NCBI GenBank assembly: GCA_964623885.1
Contig: CAZUVM010000155.1
Location: forward strand, 1-9,240
Direction: 5' to 3'
Source: CAZUVM01 sp964623885
GTDB taxonomy: Bacteria > Verrucomicrobiota > Verrucomicrobiia > Limisphaerales > UBA8199
Length of the DNA stretch: 9,240 nucleotides
The position numbers were made by a program, and so were the translations under genes. Positions 1 to 7,635 of this stretch are shown in pieces (the stretch's first letter is position 1; the number at the start of each line of letters is the position of its first letter). Below the pieces are notes generated by a model, which did not search any database, was not told the DNA's origin, and was given only the letters and a program-made list of their open reading frames with translations.

Positions 1-1
1 C

Positions 2-622
2 CTCGCCGGTAAAGAAGCGTCCGGCACGGGCAATATGAAGTTTGGGCTCAACGGAGCCTTAACCATCGGCACGCTTGATGGCGCTAATGTTGAGATCCGT
101 GAAGAAGTGGGCCCGGAAAACTTTTTCCTGTTTGGCCTCAATGCCCAGCAAGTCCAGGAAGTTCGAAGCTGCGGCTACAGTCCGCGGGCGCACTATGAAC
201 AAAACTCCAGCCTGCGCGAGGTCCTGGATTTCATAGCTTCAGGCGCCCTGGCGCCGAGTGAGCCCGAGTTGTTCCGGCCGCTGGTTGAAAATCTCCTCTG
301 GCACGACCCGTTCCTTGTTTTGGCTGACTACCAGTCTTATGTCGAATGTCAGCAACGCGTGAGCGCTTTGTGGCGCGACCAGGAACAATGGACGCACAAG
401 TCCATTCTCAATGCCGCTCGCATGGGGAAATTCTCTTCCGATCGTTCCATTCGCGAATACTGCGCCGAGGTCTGGAAAGTTAAACCCGTGACTGTTACCA
501 CCGCTGAGACGGAAAGAACGACTTCAACACCCGAAGCGGACAATCCGGATTCAATGAATATCGCAATGGCCGCAAAGCCAACATCCACCGCCAATAAAGA
601 AAGAATTCAACAAATCCTATGA
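2..622 (+). CDS. glgP: Glycogen (alpha-glucan) phosphorylase, C-terminal part; 5' end lies outside the window
   Basis: Glycogen phosphorylase releases glucose-1-phosphate from the non-reducing ends of cytoplasmic alpha-1,4-glucans, using pyridoxal phosphate (PLP). The reading frame is open from base 2, and its first codons give the family signature EASGTGNMKFGLNG followed by LTIGTLDGANVEI. The Lys in GTGNMKF (codon 38-40) is the PLP Schiff-base lysine of the family. The region FSSDRSIREYCAEVWKVKP (about 430-487) matches the usual C-terminus, where family members normally stop within a few residues. Here about 43 extra residues follow (491-619), rich in Thr, Ala, Ser, Pro and Glu and with no recognisable domain. 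The TGA stop (620-622) overlaps the ATG of the adaptor gene as ATGA, which implies cotranscription and possible translational coupling. The catalytic core upstream is not in the window, so activity cannot be judged, but the family assignment is secure. Confidence 0.95.
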   Translation, partial: LAGKEASGTGNMKFGLNGALTIGTLDGANVEIREEVGPENFFLFGLNAQQVQEVRSCGYSPRAHYEQNSSLREVLDFIASGALAPSEPELFRPLVENLLWHDPFLVLADYQSYVECQQRVSALWRDQEQWTHKSILNAARMGKFSSDRSIREYCAEVWKVKPVTVTTAETERTTSTPEADNPDSMNIAMAAKPTSTANKERIQQIL

Positions 623-1806
623 AACATCTAAAGCATTGTCTAACTGGCTGGCGTGACGCCGGCGTCACACTTGGGTTGATGGCCCTGGGCCTAACCGGCT
701 GTGAGAAGCCGGCCCCGACAGCATTGCCGCCGCCCGTGGTGCAGGTCATGGACGTCGTCGCCACGGACGCGCCAGCCTCGGTCGAGTTCATCGGACAGCT
801 CGATTCACCTCAAAACGTTGAGGTGCGCGCTCGCGTGGAGGCCTTTGTTGACAAGACGCTGTTCATTGAGGGCACGGAGGTAAAAGAGGGTGACCCGCTC
901 TTTAAGCTCGATGATCGGCCATACCAGGAACGGCTTGCAGCTGCAAACGGATCGCTGGCGGAAGCAAAGGCGGCTTTGAATAAGTACGAGAAGGACGTTG
1001 CCCGACTGACGCCGCTGGCCGAGAAAAAGGCCGTGCCGCAGCAGGATCTTGATAACGCTCTTGCTTCAGTAGATGTCGGCAAGGCGGCGGTTCTTACCGC
1101 GCAAGCGCGCGTGGAATCCAGCACGCTTGATGTCGGCTACTGTGATGTTCGTGCGCCTATCAGCGGTCTGATCGGAGCCAAACAGGTCTCGATCGGTGAA
1201 CTTGTCGGCAAGACCGTGCCTACTTTGCTCGCGACCATATCCACGCTGGATCCTATCTGGTTCTATTGCAACGTGAGCGAGGTTGCTTACCTGAAGGCCG
1301 AAACCGAAACCCGCCGCACAGGTAAACAAGTGCGGGATTTGCCCGTGGCGCTGGTGTTGGCTAACGGCTCGCTGCACCCGGACCTGGGCAAGTTTGTGTT
1401 CATCGACCGGGCCGTGGACGCCAAGACCGGAACGCTACGCGTGCGAGCCGAGTTTCCCAATACCACCAAAGTGCTCCGGCCCGGGATGTTCGGCAGAATC
1501 CGAGTAGACCTGGGCCTCCGGCCCAATAGCATCCTCATTCCGGAGCGCTCGGTCGCCCAGTTGCAGGGTAAAAGCTTCGTTTGGGTCGTCACCGCAGACA
1601 ATAAAGCAACCCAACGGGCAGTAACCGTCGGCGGCCAGGTCGGGGAAAGCTTTCTGATCCAGGAAGGTCTCAAAGCGGGCGAGCGGATTGTCGTCGAGGG
1701 ATTGCAAAAAGTGCGGGAAGGCGAAGTGGTCAATCCAATGACCGGGACGCAAATGGCCCAGGCGGCTAAACCGCAAGCACCGGCTGAAAAGTCCCCTAAG
1801 GAGTAA
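619..1806 (+). CDS. RND efflux pump periplasmic adaptor (membrane fusion protein, AcrA/MexA type), predicted lipoprotein
   Basis: This 395-residue adaptor should link the inner-membrane permease to the outer-membrane channel in the periplasm. Residues 1-27 form a signal peptide ending in the lipobox LTGC, so Cys28 is the likely lipidated residue, as in AcrA and MexA. Next come a beta-barrel/lipoyl strand region (about 55-102, with VRARVEAFVDK and VKEGDPLFKLD), a short alpha-helical hairpin (about 103-171) and the second lipoyl half with the conserved DVRAPISGLIG (176-186). The beta-barrel (about 206-300, with VDAKTGTLRVRAEFPN) and the membrane-proximal domain (about 301-371) follow. The tail after 372 is Ala/Pro/Lys-rich. 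Length is typical of the family. The ATG overlaps the glgP stop as ATGA and only a weak purine-rich stretch precedes it, so reinitiation after glgP translation is plausible. The permease gene starts 6 bases after its stop. Family and role are clear; the exported substrate is not predictable. Confidence 0.95.
   Translation: MKHLKHCLTGWRDAGVTLGLMALGLTGCEKPAPTALPPPVVQVMDVVATDAPASVEFIGQLDSPQNVEVRARVEAFVDKTLFIEGTEVKEGDPLFKLDDRPYQERLAAANGSLAEAKAALNKYEKDVARLTPLAEKKAVPQQDLDNALASVDVGKAAVLTAQARVESSTLDVGYCDVRAPISGLIGAKQVSIGELVGKTVPTLLATISTLDPIWFYCNVSEVAYLKAETETRRTGKQVRDLPVALVLANGSLHPDLGKFVFIDRAVDAKTGTLRVRAEFPNTTKVLRPGMFGRIRVDLGLRPNSILIPERSVAQLQGKSFVWVVTADNKATQRAVTVGGQVGESFLIQEGLKAGERIVVEGLQKVREGEVVNPMTGTQMAQAAKPQAPAEKSPKE
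1798..1803 (+). promoter_or_regulatory. Ribosome binding site of the RND permease
   Basis: AAGGAG lies in the last codons of the adaptor gene, 9 bases before the ATG at 1813. It is a strong Shine-Dalgarno match and fixes the permease start. Its overlap with the upstream gene supports one polycistronic message. Confidence 0.8.
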
Positions 1807-1812
1807 CGAGTT

Positions 1813-4800
1813 ATGGCCGACTTCTTCATTCGACGCCCCATCGTTGCGATGGTGATTGCCATCCTGACGGTGATCGTGGGGGTAATCACTCTCAAGAAAC
1901 TGCCCATCTCCGAGTATCCGCCGGTCAGCCCGACGATGATCCAGGTCACCACCACCTACCGCGGCGCCGCCGCTGAGGCGGTAATGGAATCTGTCGCCAC
2001 GCCGATCGAGTCCAAGGTCAACGGGGTGGACAAGCTCCTCTACCTGCAGTCCTTCAACGCGAACGACGGCAAGCTCACGCTCAACGTTTACTTCGATGTT
2101 GGGACCGATGTGGACATCATGCAGGTCAACGCGCAGAACCGCGTTGGCCAGGCCGAGGCCCAACTACCGGACGCCGTCAAGAAGGAGGGCGTGGTCGTCA
2201 ACCGCTCCAGCCCGGACATCCTGATGGTCATCGCGCTGTCTTCCCCCAAGGGTAGCTACGACGCCATCTTCCTGGGCAATTACTGCGACATCAATTTGGT
2301 GGATGCCATCAAGCGCGTGCGTGGCGTGGGAGACGTGAAGAATTTCACCGCTCAGGATTATACGATGCGCCTGTGGCTGCGGCCCGACAAGCTGGCATCG
2401 CTGGGACTGACCCCCAGCGACGTGTCCAACGCCCTCAAGGAACAGAACGCACAATCTCCCGCCGGCCGCATCGGGGCCGAGCCTGCCCCGCCGGGGCAGG
2501 AAAGCCAGTTCAACGTCCGCGCCCTCGGCCTTTTGAAGGATCCGAAGGAGTTCGAAGAAATCATCATCCGTTCCAACCCGGACGGCTCGCAGGTGAAAGT
2601 CAAAGACGTGGCTCGCGTCGAGTTGGGCGCGCAGACCTACGATTTGCGCGCGCGGATCACTAAGCCTCCGGCGGCTGCTTCGCCGGCAGGCGCCATCGGC
2701 GTTTTCCTCGCTCCCGGCGCGAACGCCCTTGAAACCGCGGAAAACGTGAAAAAGATTCTCAAAGACGCCAAGGCACGGTTCCCGGCGGACATGGATTACG
2801 ACATCACCCTGGATACCACGCTGCCGATCAAAGCTTCGATGGACGAAATAGTTCACACGCTCCTTGAGGCGGTGGTGCTGGTGTTGATTGTGGTGTACGT
2901 CTTTCTGCAAAGTTTCCGGGCTACCATTATCCCCATGTGCACGGTGCCGGTGTCCCTGTTGGGAGCTTTCATCATGTTCCCGGTGCTCGGCTTCAGCGTC
3001 AACGTGCTGACCATGTTCGGCCTGGTGCTGGCCATCGGCATCGTGGTGGATGATGCCATCGTGGTGGTCGAGGCGGTGCAACACCACCTCGAGCATGGCA
3101 TGACTCCCGTTGAGGCGACCCGCCAGGCGATGAAAGAAGTGTCGGGCCCAGTCGTCGCCATTGGACTCGTCCTGTGCGCCGTGTTCGTGCCGGTGGCGGG
3201 CATGGGTGGCGTGACGGGCCAGCTCTATAAGCAATTCGCTCTTACTATTGCTGTGGCGGTGGTTTTCTCCGTCATCAACGCTCTCACGCTCAGCCCCGCC
3301 TTGTGCGCTCTAATGCTCAAAAAGCCCAAGCCGGGACGCGGTCCGATTGCGAAGTTCTTCAAGCTGTTTAACAGCGCCTTCGATTGGGTGACCACCCGTT
3401 ACGGCACCATCGTCGGTGGCTTGACCCGCAAGGCCGCGCGCTCGATGCTGCTGCTGGTCGCGGTGGTGGTCGGGATCTGGATGCTGGGCAAGGTCGTGCC
3501 TGGCGGTTTCATTCCTGACGAGGACAAGGGATATCTCTTCGTCGCTGTCGAGTTGCCCGAAGGCGCGTCAGTGCAGCGGTCGGATGCGGTGCTCAAGCAG
3601 GTGGAAGCCATCGTAGGGAACACCAAAGGCGTCCGCTCGGCAGTGGGCCTTGCCGGTTACAACATCCTCAACTCGCTGAACTTTCCCAACTCGGCCATGA
3701 TGTTCATCGGTCTCGAACCCTGGGAGGAACGCAAGGCACCCGAATTGCACGCCAGCGCCCTCGTTCGAGAGTGGAATAAGAAATTCTTCGGAATTCCCGG
3801 CGCACGCGCTTTCGCCTTCGGCCCGCCGCCGCTCCCGGGTTACGGCAACGTGTCCGGTTTCACCATGCAGTTGCAGGACCGTTCCGGCGGGAGCATCGCG
3901 CAACTGGCCGGTTACGTCCAGCAACTCACCGCCGCCGTCGCCAAGCGACCCGAGATCGGCCGCGTCAGCACTACGTTCAATCCGGTGACGCCGCAGGTAA
4001 AGGTGGAGCTGGACCGGGAGAAAGCCCGCACCCTGGGCGTGCCGGTGGACAGTGTGTTCCAGACGCTGCAAGCCTACCTCAGCGGGCTGTACGTAAACGA
4101 TTTCGTCCGCTTCGGTCGCGTTTATAAAGTCTTTCTTCAGGCCGAGCCGCAGTTCACTGACAAGCCCGATGACATCGGCCAGTTCTATGTCCGCAACAAC
4201 GGCGGCCAAATGGTGCCGTTGAGCACACTGGTCACCGTCAGCAAAATGTCCGGCCCAAACCTGGTTACGCGTTTCAACCTCTACAACGCCGCCGAGATCA
4301 TGGGCGCGCCGGCGCCGGGCTATAGCTCCGGACAGGCCATCAAGGCTATCGAGGAGGTCATGAGCACCATGCCCAGCGAAACCGGTTACGAATGGTCGGG
4401 CCTGACGCTCCAGGAGAAGAAATCCGAGGGCCAGGCTCCCGTCATCTTCGGCATGGCCGTGCTCTTCGTCTTCCTCCTGCTGGCGGCGCAATACGAAAGT
4501 TGGGGCCTGCCCTTTGCGGTGCTGCTGGCCACACCGACGGTCATCCTGGGCACGATGGTCGGCATGTGGGTGCGCCATTTCGATCTCAACGTGTACGCGC
4601 AAATCGGGCTGGTCATGCTCATCGGGTTGGCGGCTAAGAACGCTATTCTCATCGTCGAGTTCGCCAAGATGAAACGCGAAGAAGGCATCGAGATTCTCGA
4701 CGCAGCCGTGCAGGGCTCCAAACTCCGTCTGCGTCCGATTCTGATGACGTCCTTCGCGTTCATTCTGGGCTGCGTGCCGCTGATGCTGGCCACCGGCTCA

Positions 4801-5010
4801 GGGGCTGCCTCGCGCAGCACCATGGGTACTGGCGTGGTCTATGGCATGACCATCTCCACCGCCGTGGGGTTGTTCATCATCCCGGTGTGTTACGTCTTTG
4901 TGCAGCGAATCGTCGAACGCGGAAAGAAACCCAAATCCACGGATGCAACCGATAGTGCGACCCCTCGTACCCCGGCGACCGCCACGCCGGCACCTGCAAT
5001 GGGCAAATGA
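1813..5010 (+). CDS. RND efflux transporter permease, HAE1 family (AcrB/MexB type)
   Basis: This is the 1065-residue proton-driven inner-membrane subunit of the tripartite pump. Family members work as trimers, drawing substrates such as drugs, dyes or lipophilic compounds from the periplasm or membrane. The N-terminus MADFFIRRPIVAMVIAI is the usual first membrane helix. The two-fold layout is intact: one membrane helix, a large periplasmic loop (about 30-345) and a helix bundle (about 347-500), repeated as helix (about 542-560), loop (about 561-875) and bundle (about 877-1040). The proton-relay residues are present: Asp413-Asp414 in GIVVDDAIVVVE and Lys942 in GLAAKNAILIVEF, matching AcrB D407, D408 and K940. 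GFIPDEDKGYLF and NLYNAAEIMG with APGYSSGQA are further family landmarks. Length is normal and there is no frameshift. The last ~25 residues are a low-complexity Thr/Pro/Ala tail. The pump class is secure, but it could be a multidrug, solvent or metabolite exporter. Confidence 0.97.
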   Translation: MADFFIRRPIVAMVIAILTVIVGVITLKKLPISEYPPVSPTMIQVTTTYRGAAAEAVMESVATPIESKVNGVDKLLYLQSFNANDGKLTLNVYFDVGTDVDIMQVNAQNRVGQAEAQLPDAVKKEGVVVNRSSPDILMVIALSSPKGSYDAIFLGNYCDINLVDAIKRVRGVGDVKNFTAQDYTMRLWLRPDKLASLGLTPSDVSNALKEQNAQSPAGRIGAEPAPPGQESQFNVRALGLLKDPKEFEEIIIRSNPDGSQVKVKDVARVELGAQTYDLRARITKPPAAASPAGAIGVFLAPGANALETAENVKKILKDAKARFPADMDYDITLDTTLPIKASMDEIVHTLLEAVVLVLIVVYVFLQSFRATIIPMCTVPVSLLGAFIMFPVLGFSVNVLTMFGLVLAIGIVVDDAIVVVEAVQHHLEHGMTPVEATRQAMKEVSGPVVAIGLVLCAVFVPVAGMGGVTGQLYKQFALTIAVAVVFSVINALTLSPALCALMLKKPKPGRGPIAKFFKLFNSAFDWVTTRYGTIVGGLTRKAARSMLLLVAVVVGIWMLGKVVPGGFIPDEDKGYLFVAVELPEGASVQRSDAVLKQVEAIVGNTKGVRSAVGLAGYNILNSLNFPNSAMMFIGLEPWEERKAPELHASALVREWNKKFFGIPGARAFAFGPPPLPGYGNVSGFTMQLQDRSGGSIAQLAGYVQQLTAAVAKRPEIGRVSTTFNPVTPQVKVELDREKARTLGVPVDSVFQTLQAYLSGLYVNDFVRFGRVYKVFLQAEPQFTDKPDDIGQFYVRNNGGQMVPLSTLVTVSKMSGPNLVTRFNLYNAAEIMGAPAPGYSSGQAIKAIEEVMSTMPSETGYEWSGLTLQEKKSEGQAPVIFGMAVLFVFLLLAAQYESWGLPFAVLLATPTVILGTMVGMWVRHFDLNVYAQIGLVMLIGLAAKNAILIVEFAKMKREEGIEILDAAVQGSKLRLRPILMTSFAFILGCVPLMLATGSGAASRSTMGTGVVYGMTISTAVGLFIIPVCYVFVQRIVERGKKPKSTDATDSATPRTPATATPAPAMGK

Positions 5011-5016
5011 AAGGAG
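5011..5016 (+). promoter_or_regulatory. Ribosome binding site deciding the outer-membrane factor start
   Basis: AAGGAG follows the permease stop directly and stands 10 bases before the ATG at 5027. This selects 5027 over the upstream in-frame ATG at 4898, which lies inside the permease gene and has no comparable site. Confidence 0.8.
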
Positions 5017-5026
5017 CTTTGAACCT

Positions 5027-6568
5027 ATGAAGATTACCACTCGCCTTTCGGCTATCCGCCTATCGGCCATTTCCCGACGCCATTCAGGCGTTGGCGTTCT
5101 TTTCAGCATTTCAGCATTTCAGCGTTGCAGCATTTCGCCCTTCATCCTTGCAGTGCTTTTTGCCGGTTGCGCCGTCGGACCTGATTACAAGCGCCCGGTC
5201 GTGGACTCGCCCGGCACCTACCGGCGCGCGACGTCCGACACCAATGCCCCTTCCGGCGAACAGTCATTCGCCAGCCTGGGCTGGTGGGAAACGTTCAAGG
5301 ATCCTCAGCTCATTGCCTACATCGGTGAAGCGCTGACGAATAACTGGGATATCAAGATAGCCGCGTCTCGCGTGTTGCAGGCCGAAGCTGCCGCGCGAAT
5401 CACTCACTCGCAGTACTTTCCCACGGTCAACGCCGGCGGCGACCTTGTTACCAGCCGGACCTCGCAGAAGGGGCCAATCCCGCTGCCGTCGGGGACCAAT
5501 CCACAACACGGTTACGGCGACGTGTATGTCTCGATGAATGCTTATGAGGTGGACCTCTGGGGCCGCATTCGCCGCGCCAACGAAGCCGCTAAAGCGAACC
5601 TCCTGGCCACGGTGGAAGCACAACGCGCCGTGCGCCAGACCCTGGTCTCCGAGGTGGCGACGGCCTATCTCGGACTCCTCGAATTAGATCTCGAGCTGCA
5701 AATCGCGCAGAACACTTACGGCGTGCGCACCAATTCCCTGGCACTGACTACCTCGCGCCAGGAAGGCGGCGTGGCCTCCATCCAGGACGTGCACCAGGCA
5801 CGGATCCTGGTGTACACGGCCGAAGCTTCGATCGCCGACACCCATCGGCGGATCGAACAACAGGAGAACCTGCTCAGCATCCTGCTGGGCCGTAATCCCG
5901 GAACGATTGATCGCGGAAGCCCGTTGACCGCTCAGACGTTGCGCGCCGAAGTTCCCCCCGGGCTTCCCTCGGAACTGCTGGAACACCGTCCGGATATCCG
6001 GGCCGCCGAAGAGGGCCTCGTCTCCGCCAATGCCAACATAGGGCAGGCCAAGGCAGCTTTTTATCCGCAGCTCACGCTCACCGGTTTCTATGGTTATCAA
6101 TCCGTGGCTCTTTCGGATCTGTTCACTGCTCCGGCCAAGGCCTGGCAGTTTGGGCCGTCAGTGACAGTCCCTTTGTTCACCGGCGGCCGCCTGAAAGGGA
6201 ACTTGAAACTGGCCGAAGCCACGTTCCAGGAGGCGGTGGCCTCGTACCAACAGACCGTGCAAAGCGCGTTCCGGGACGTTTCCGACGGCCTGATCGCCTA
6301 CCAACGCACGCAGGAATATCGCGCGAAGCAGGAGGAGAACACCCAGGCCCACCGCGACGCGGCTGAGACGGCCAATGTGCGTTACGAAGGCGGGGTGACC
6401 AGCTACCTCGAAGTTCTTTACAACGAGCAGGAGCTTTTCAACTCCGAACTCGTGCTGGCCCAAGCCCGGCTGAACGAACTCCTCAGCGTCGTCCAGCTTT
6501 ACCGCGCACTCGGTGGCGGGTGGCAAACGGCGGTTCTAGAAGCTAAGAACAACTCCGAGAATCGCTGA
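5027..6568 (+). CDS. Outer-membrane efflux lipoprotein (TolC/OprM/NodT family)
   Basis: This 513-residue protein should be the outer-membrane channel of the pump, a trimer with a beta-barrel and a long periplasmic alpha-barrel. The start at 5027 is set by AAGGAG at 5011-5016, 16 bases after the permease stop. Residues 1-47 form an unusually long signal sequence ending in LFAGC, with Cys48 as the lipidation site. The following CAVGPDYKRP is the classic mature start of the OprM/NodT branch. Two outer-membrane efflux (OEP) repeats follow, at about 90-285 and 315-500. Landmarks are NAYEVDLWGRIRR (171-183), LPSELLEHRPDIRAAE (313-328), NIGQAKAAFYPQLTLTG (337-353), VPLFTGGRLKGNL (381-393) and LYRALGGGW (491-499). 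The signal segment is built from short DNA repeats (5042-5140), giving RLSAI twice and FSISAFQR/CSISPF, which makes its n-region longer than usual. Family assignment is secure. It is probably cotranscribed with the two pump genes upstream. Confidence 0.95.
   Translation: MKITTRLSAIRLSAISRRHSGVGVLFSISAFQRCSISPFILAVLFAGCAVGPDYKRPVVDSPGTYRRATSDTNAPSGEQSFASLGWWETFKDPQLIAYIGEALTNNWDIKIAASRVLQAEAAARITHSQYFPTVNAGGDLVTSRTSQKGPIPLPSGTNPQHGYGDVYVSMNAYEVDLWGRIRRANEAAKANLLATVEAQRAVRQTLVSEVATAYLGLLELDLELQIAQNTYGVRTNSLALTTSRQEGGVASIQDVHQARILVYTAEASIADTHRRIEQQENLLSILLGRNPGTIDRGSPLTAQTLRAEVPPGLPSELLEHRPDIRAAEEGLVSANANIGQAKAAFYPQLTLTGFYGYQSVALSDLFTAPAKAWQFGPSVTVPLFTGGRLKGNLKLAEATFQEAVASYQQTVQSAFRDVSDGLIAYQRTQEYRAKQEENTQAHRDAAETANVRYEGGVTSYLEVLYNEQELFNSELVLAQARLNELLSVVQLYRALGGGWQTAVLEAKNNSENR
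5042..5140 (+). repeat. Short tandem repeats inside the signal-peptide coding region
   Basis: There are two blocks. At 5042-5067 the 11-mer cgcct-t/a-tcggc occurs twice with a 15-bp period and encodes RLSAI-RLSAI. At 5101-5140 an 8-bp unit is repeated: tttcagca, tttcagca, tttcagcg, ttgcagca, then the decayed tttcgccc. Because 8 is not a multiple of 3, the frame rotates and the protein period is 8 residues (FSISAFQR then CSISPF). The repeats fall entirely before the lipobox Cys48, so they do not alter the mature protein. Confidence 0.85.
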
Positions 6569-6579
6569 AATCCTGATTA

Positions 6580-6790
6580 AACCACAGATGGACACAGATC
6601 GACACAGATATGGCGGACTCCAAGCTCATTCACGTCATGCAAGCCTTCGTCCTCGTTCTCCATCAGATTCTTTCGCTTACGTCGCGGCCTGGTCTTGCAC
6701 TGCTGTATTCGCCGAGCATGAGGCGCGCCGGTAACAGCTTTTCGGTGAACTCGGAGCCTCATCTGTGTTCATCTGTGTCCATCTGTGGTT
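6580..6790. repeat. About 210-bp element with 30-bp inverted arms made of 10-bp units
   Basis: The left arm (6580-6609) reads as three 10-mers, aaccacagat, ggacacagat and cgacacagat. The reverse complement of the right arm (6761-6790) reads aaccacagat, ggacacagat and gaacacagat. This gives 28 matches in 30. Just inside, the left stretch GGACTCCAAGCTC resembles the inward reverse complement GGCTCCGAGTTC, so the symmetry may reach further imperfectly. The 151-bp centre has no convincing gene: both strands stay open across it, but the peptides (about 60 residues) resemble no family I know and run into the repeat arms. The element sits between the pump operon and the polyphosphate kinase gene, starting 11 bases after the efflux stop. 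A transcript through it could form a long hairpin. It may be a MITE-like or REP-like element, or two opposed copies of a dispersed repeat. No target-site duplication is evident. Confidence 0.75.
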
Positions 6791-6811
6791 AAAAACCGAC
6801 TGATCAATCCA

Positions 6812-6817
6812 AAGGGA
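6812..6817 (+). promoter_or_regulatory. Probable ribosome binding site of the polyphosphate kinase
   Basis: AAGGGA stands 8 bases before the ATG at 6826. It is a moderate Shine-Dalgarno match and favours that start over the in-frame ATG at 6862. Confidence 0.55.
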
Positions 6818-6825
6818 ACCAACGT

Positions 6826-7635
6826 ATGAAGAATAATTCGGAATCAAACGGGCAACGGAAAATGAAGGGCAAGAAATACATGAAAGAGCTGCGCAAACTC
6901 CAGGGCGAGTTGTGCCATCTCCAGGAGTGGGTCAAGTTCAAGCGGTTGCGGGTGATCATCATTTTCGAGGGCCGCGACGCTGCGGGCAAGGGTGGCAGCA
7001 TCAAAGCCATCACTGAGCGTGTCAGCCCGCGCGTGTTCCGGCTGGTGGCGCTGCCGGCACCTTCCGACCGCGAAAAGTCGCAGATGTACATGCAGCGTTA
7101 CATGCAGCACTTCCCGGCCAGTGGGGAAATCGTGATCTTCGATCGCAGTTGGTACAATCGCGCCGGGGTCGAGTACGTCATGGGCTTTTGCACTCCGGAA
7201 CAGCACGAGCGGTTTCTGAAGCTTTGCCCCGTGACGGAGCACTTCATCGTGGATGCCGGGGTCAAGCTCATCAAAATCTGGCTCGAAGTCAGCGATAAGG
7301 AGCAAAAACGCCGCTTCGAGGCGCGCATGGACGATCCACTGCGCCAGTGGAAGCTCAGCCCCATGGACCTGCCGTCACGTGAGAAGTGGTTTCAGTATTC
7401 ACGCGCGCGCGACATGATGCTCAAGGCCACCGATACCAAATGGGCGCCCTGGTACATCCTTCGTTCCGACGACAAGAAACGCGCGCGCCTCAATTGCATT
7501 CGCCATATCCTCGATCAGCTTCCCTACAAAAAAGTGCCACGAGACAAGATTAAGCTGCCGAAACGCTCGAACAAAGGCGCCTATGACGACCAGGCGACGT
7601 TAAAAGGCCGCAAATTTGTAGCGGAGAAGTACTGA
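6826..7635 (+). CDS. ppk2: Polyphosphate kinase 2 family protein (PPK2)
   Basis: PPK2 enzymes move phosphate between inorganic polyphosphate and nucleotides in the cytoplasm, often favouring nucleotide synthesis from polyphosphate. The 269-residue protein has a Walker A loop at 48-57 (EGRDAAGKGG, Lys55) and a Walker B-like segment EIVIFDRSWYNRAGVE (101-116) with Asp106 and Arg107. The Arg-rich lid region about 161-188 includes KRRFEARMDDP and DLPSREKW, and WAPWYILRSDDKKRARLN (206-223) is a typical closing motif. Length matches a single-domain PPK2. The GKGG form of the loop resembles the class I (nucleoside diphosphate) group rather than the GKDG form I associate with class III; this subclass call is tentative. 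About the first 20 residues are basic and polar. The gene stands alone: the inverted-repeat element separates it from the pump operon, and 323 non-coding bases separate it from the next start. No frameshift or missing motif is seen. Confidence 0.92.
   Translation: MKNNSESNGQRKMKGKKYMKELRKLQGELCHLQEWVKFKRLRVIIIFEGRDAAGKGGSIKAITERVSPRVFRLVALPAPSDREKSQMYMQRYMQHFPASGEIVIFDRSWYNRAGVEYVMGFCTPEQHERFLKLCPVTEHFIVDAGVKLIKIWLEVSDKEQKRRFEARMDDPLRQWKLSPMDLPSREKWFQYSRARDMMLKATDTKWAPWYILRSDDKKRARLNCIRHILDQLPYKKVPRDKIKLPKRSNKGAYDDQATLKGRKFVAEKY

Noticed and set aside
1435..3234. Two long minus-strand open frames (1435-2163 and 2164-3234) opposite the adaptor and permease
   Set aside because: They lie antisense to clear RND genes. 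Their products are rich in His, Arg and Asp with no family resemblance, as expected of shadow frames in GC-rich coding DNA.
3568..4602. Minus-strand open frame of 344 codons opposite the permease
   Set aside because: It is fully antisense to the conserved second half of the permease and shows no domain or ribosome site of its own.
4898..5026. Upstream in-frame start for the outer-membrane factor at 4898
   Set aside because: It would overlap the permease by more than 100 bases and put an Arg/Pro-rich extension before the signal peptide. The AAGGAG at 5011-5016 points to 5027.
6580..6609. The 10-bp unit array as a CRISPR array
   Set aside because: The units are contiguous with no spacers, are far too short for CRISPR repeats, and no cas gene is present.
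6580..6790. The inverted arms as a simple intrinsic terminator
   Set aside because: The loop would be about 151 bases, and the right arm is followed by A residues rather than a T run on the + strand, so it does not fit a rho-independent terminator.
6577..6792. Small open frames on both strands through the inverted-repeat element (about 60 codons each)
   Set aside because: Each product runs into a repeat arm (ending HLCSSVSICG on the + strand and ICVDLCPSVV on the - strand). Neither resembles a known family nor has a ribosome site, so they look like by-products of the repeat.
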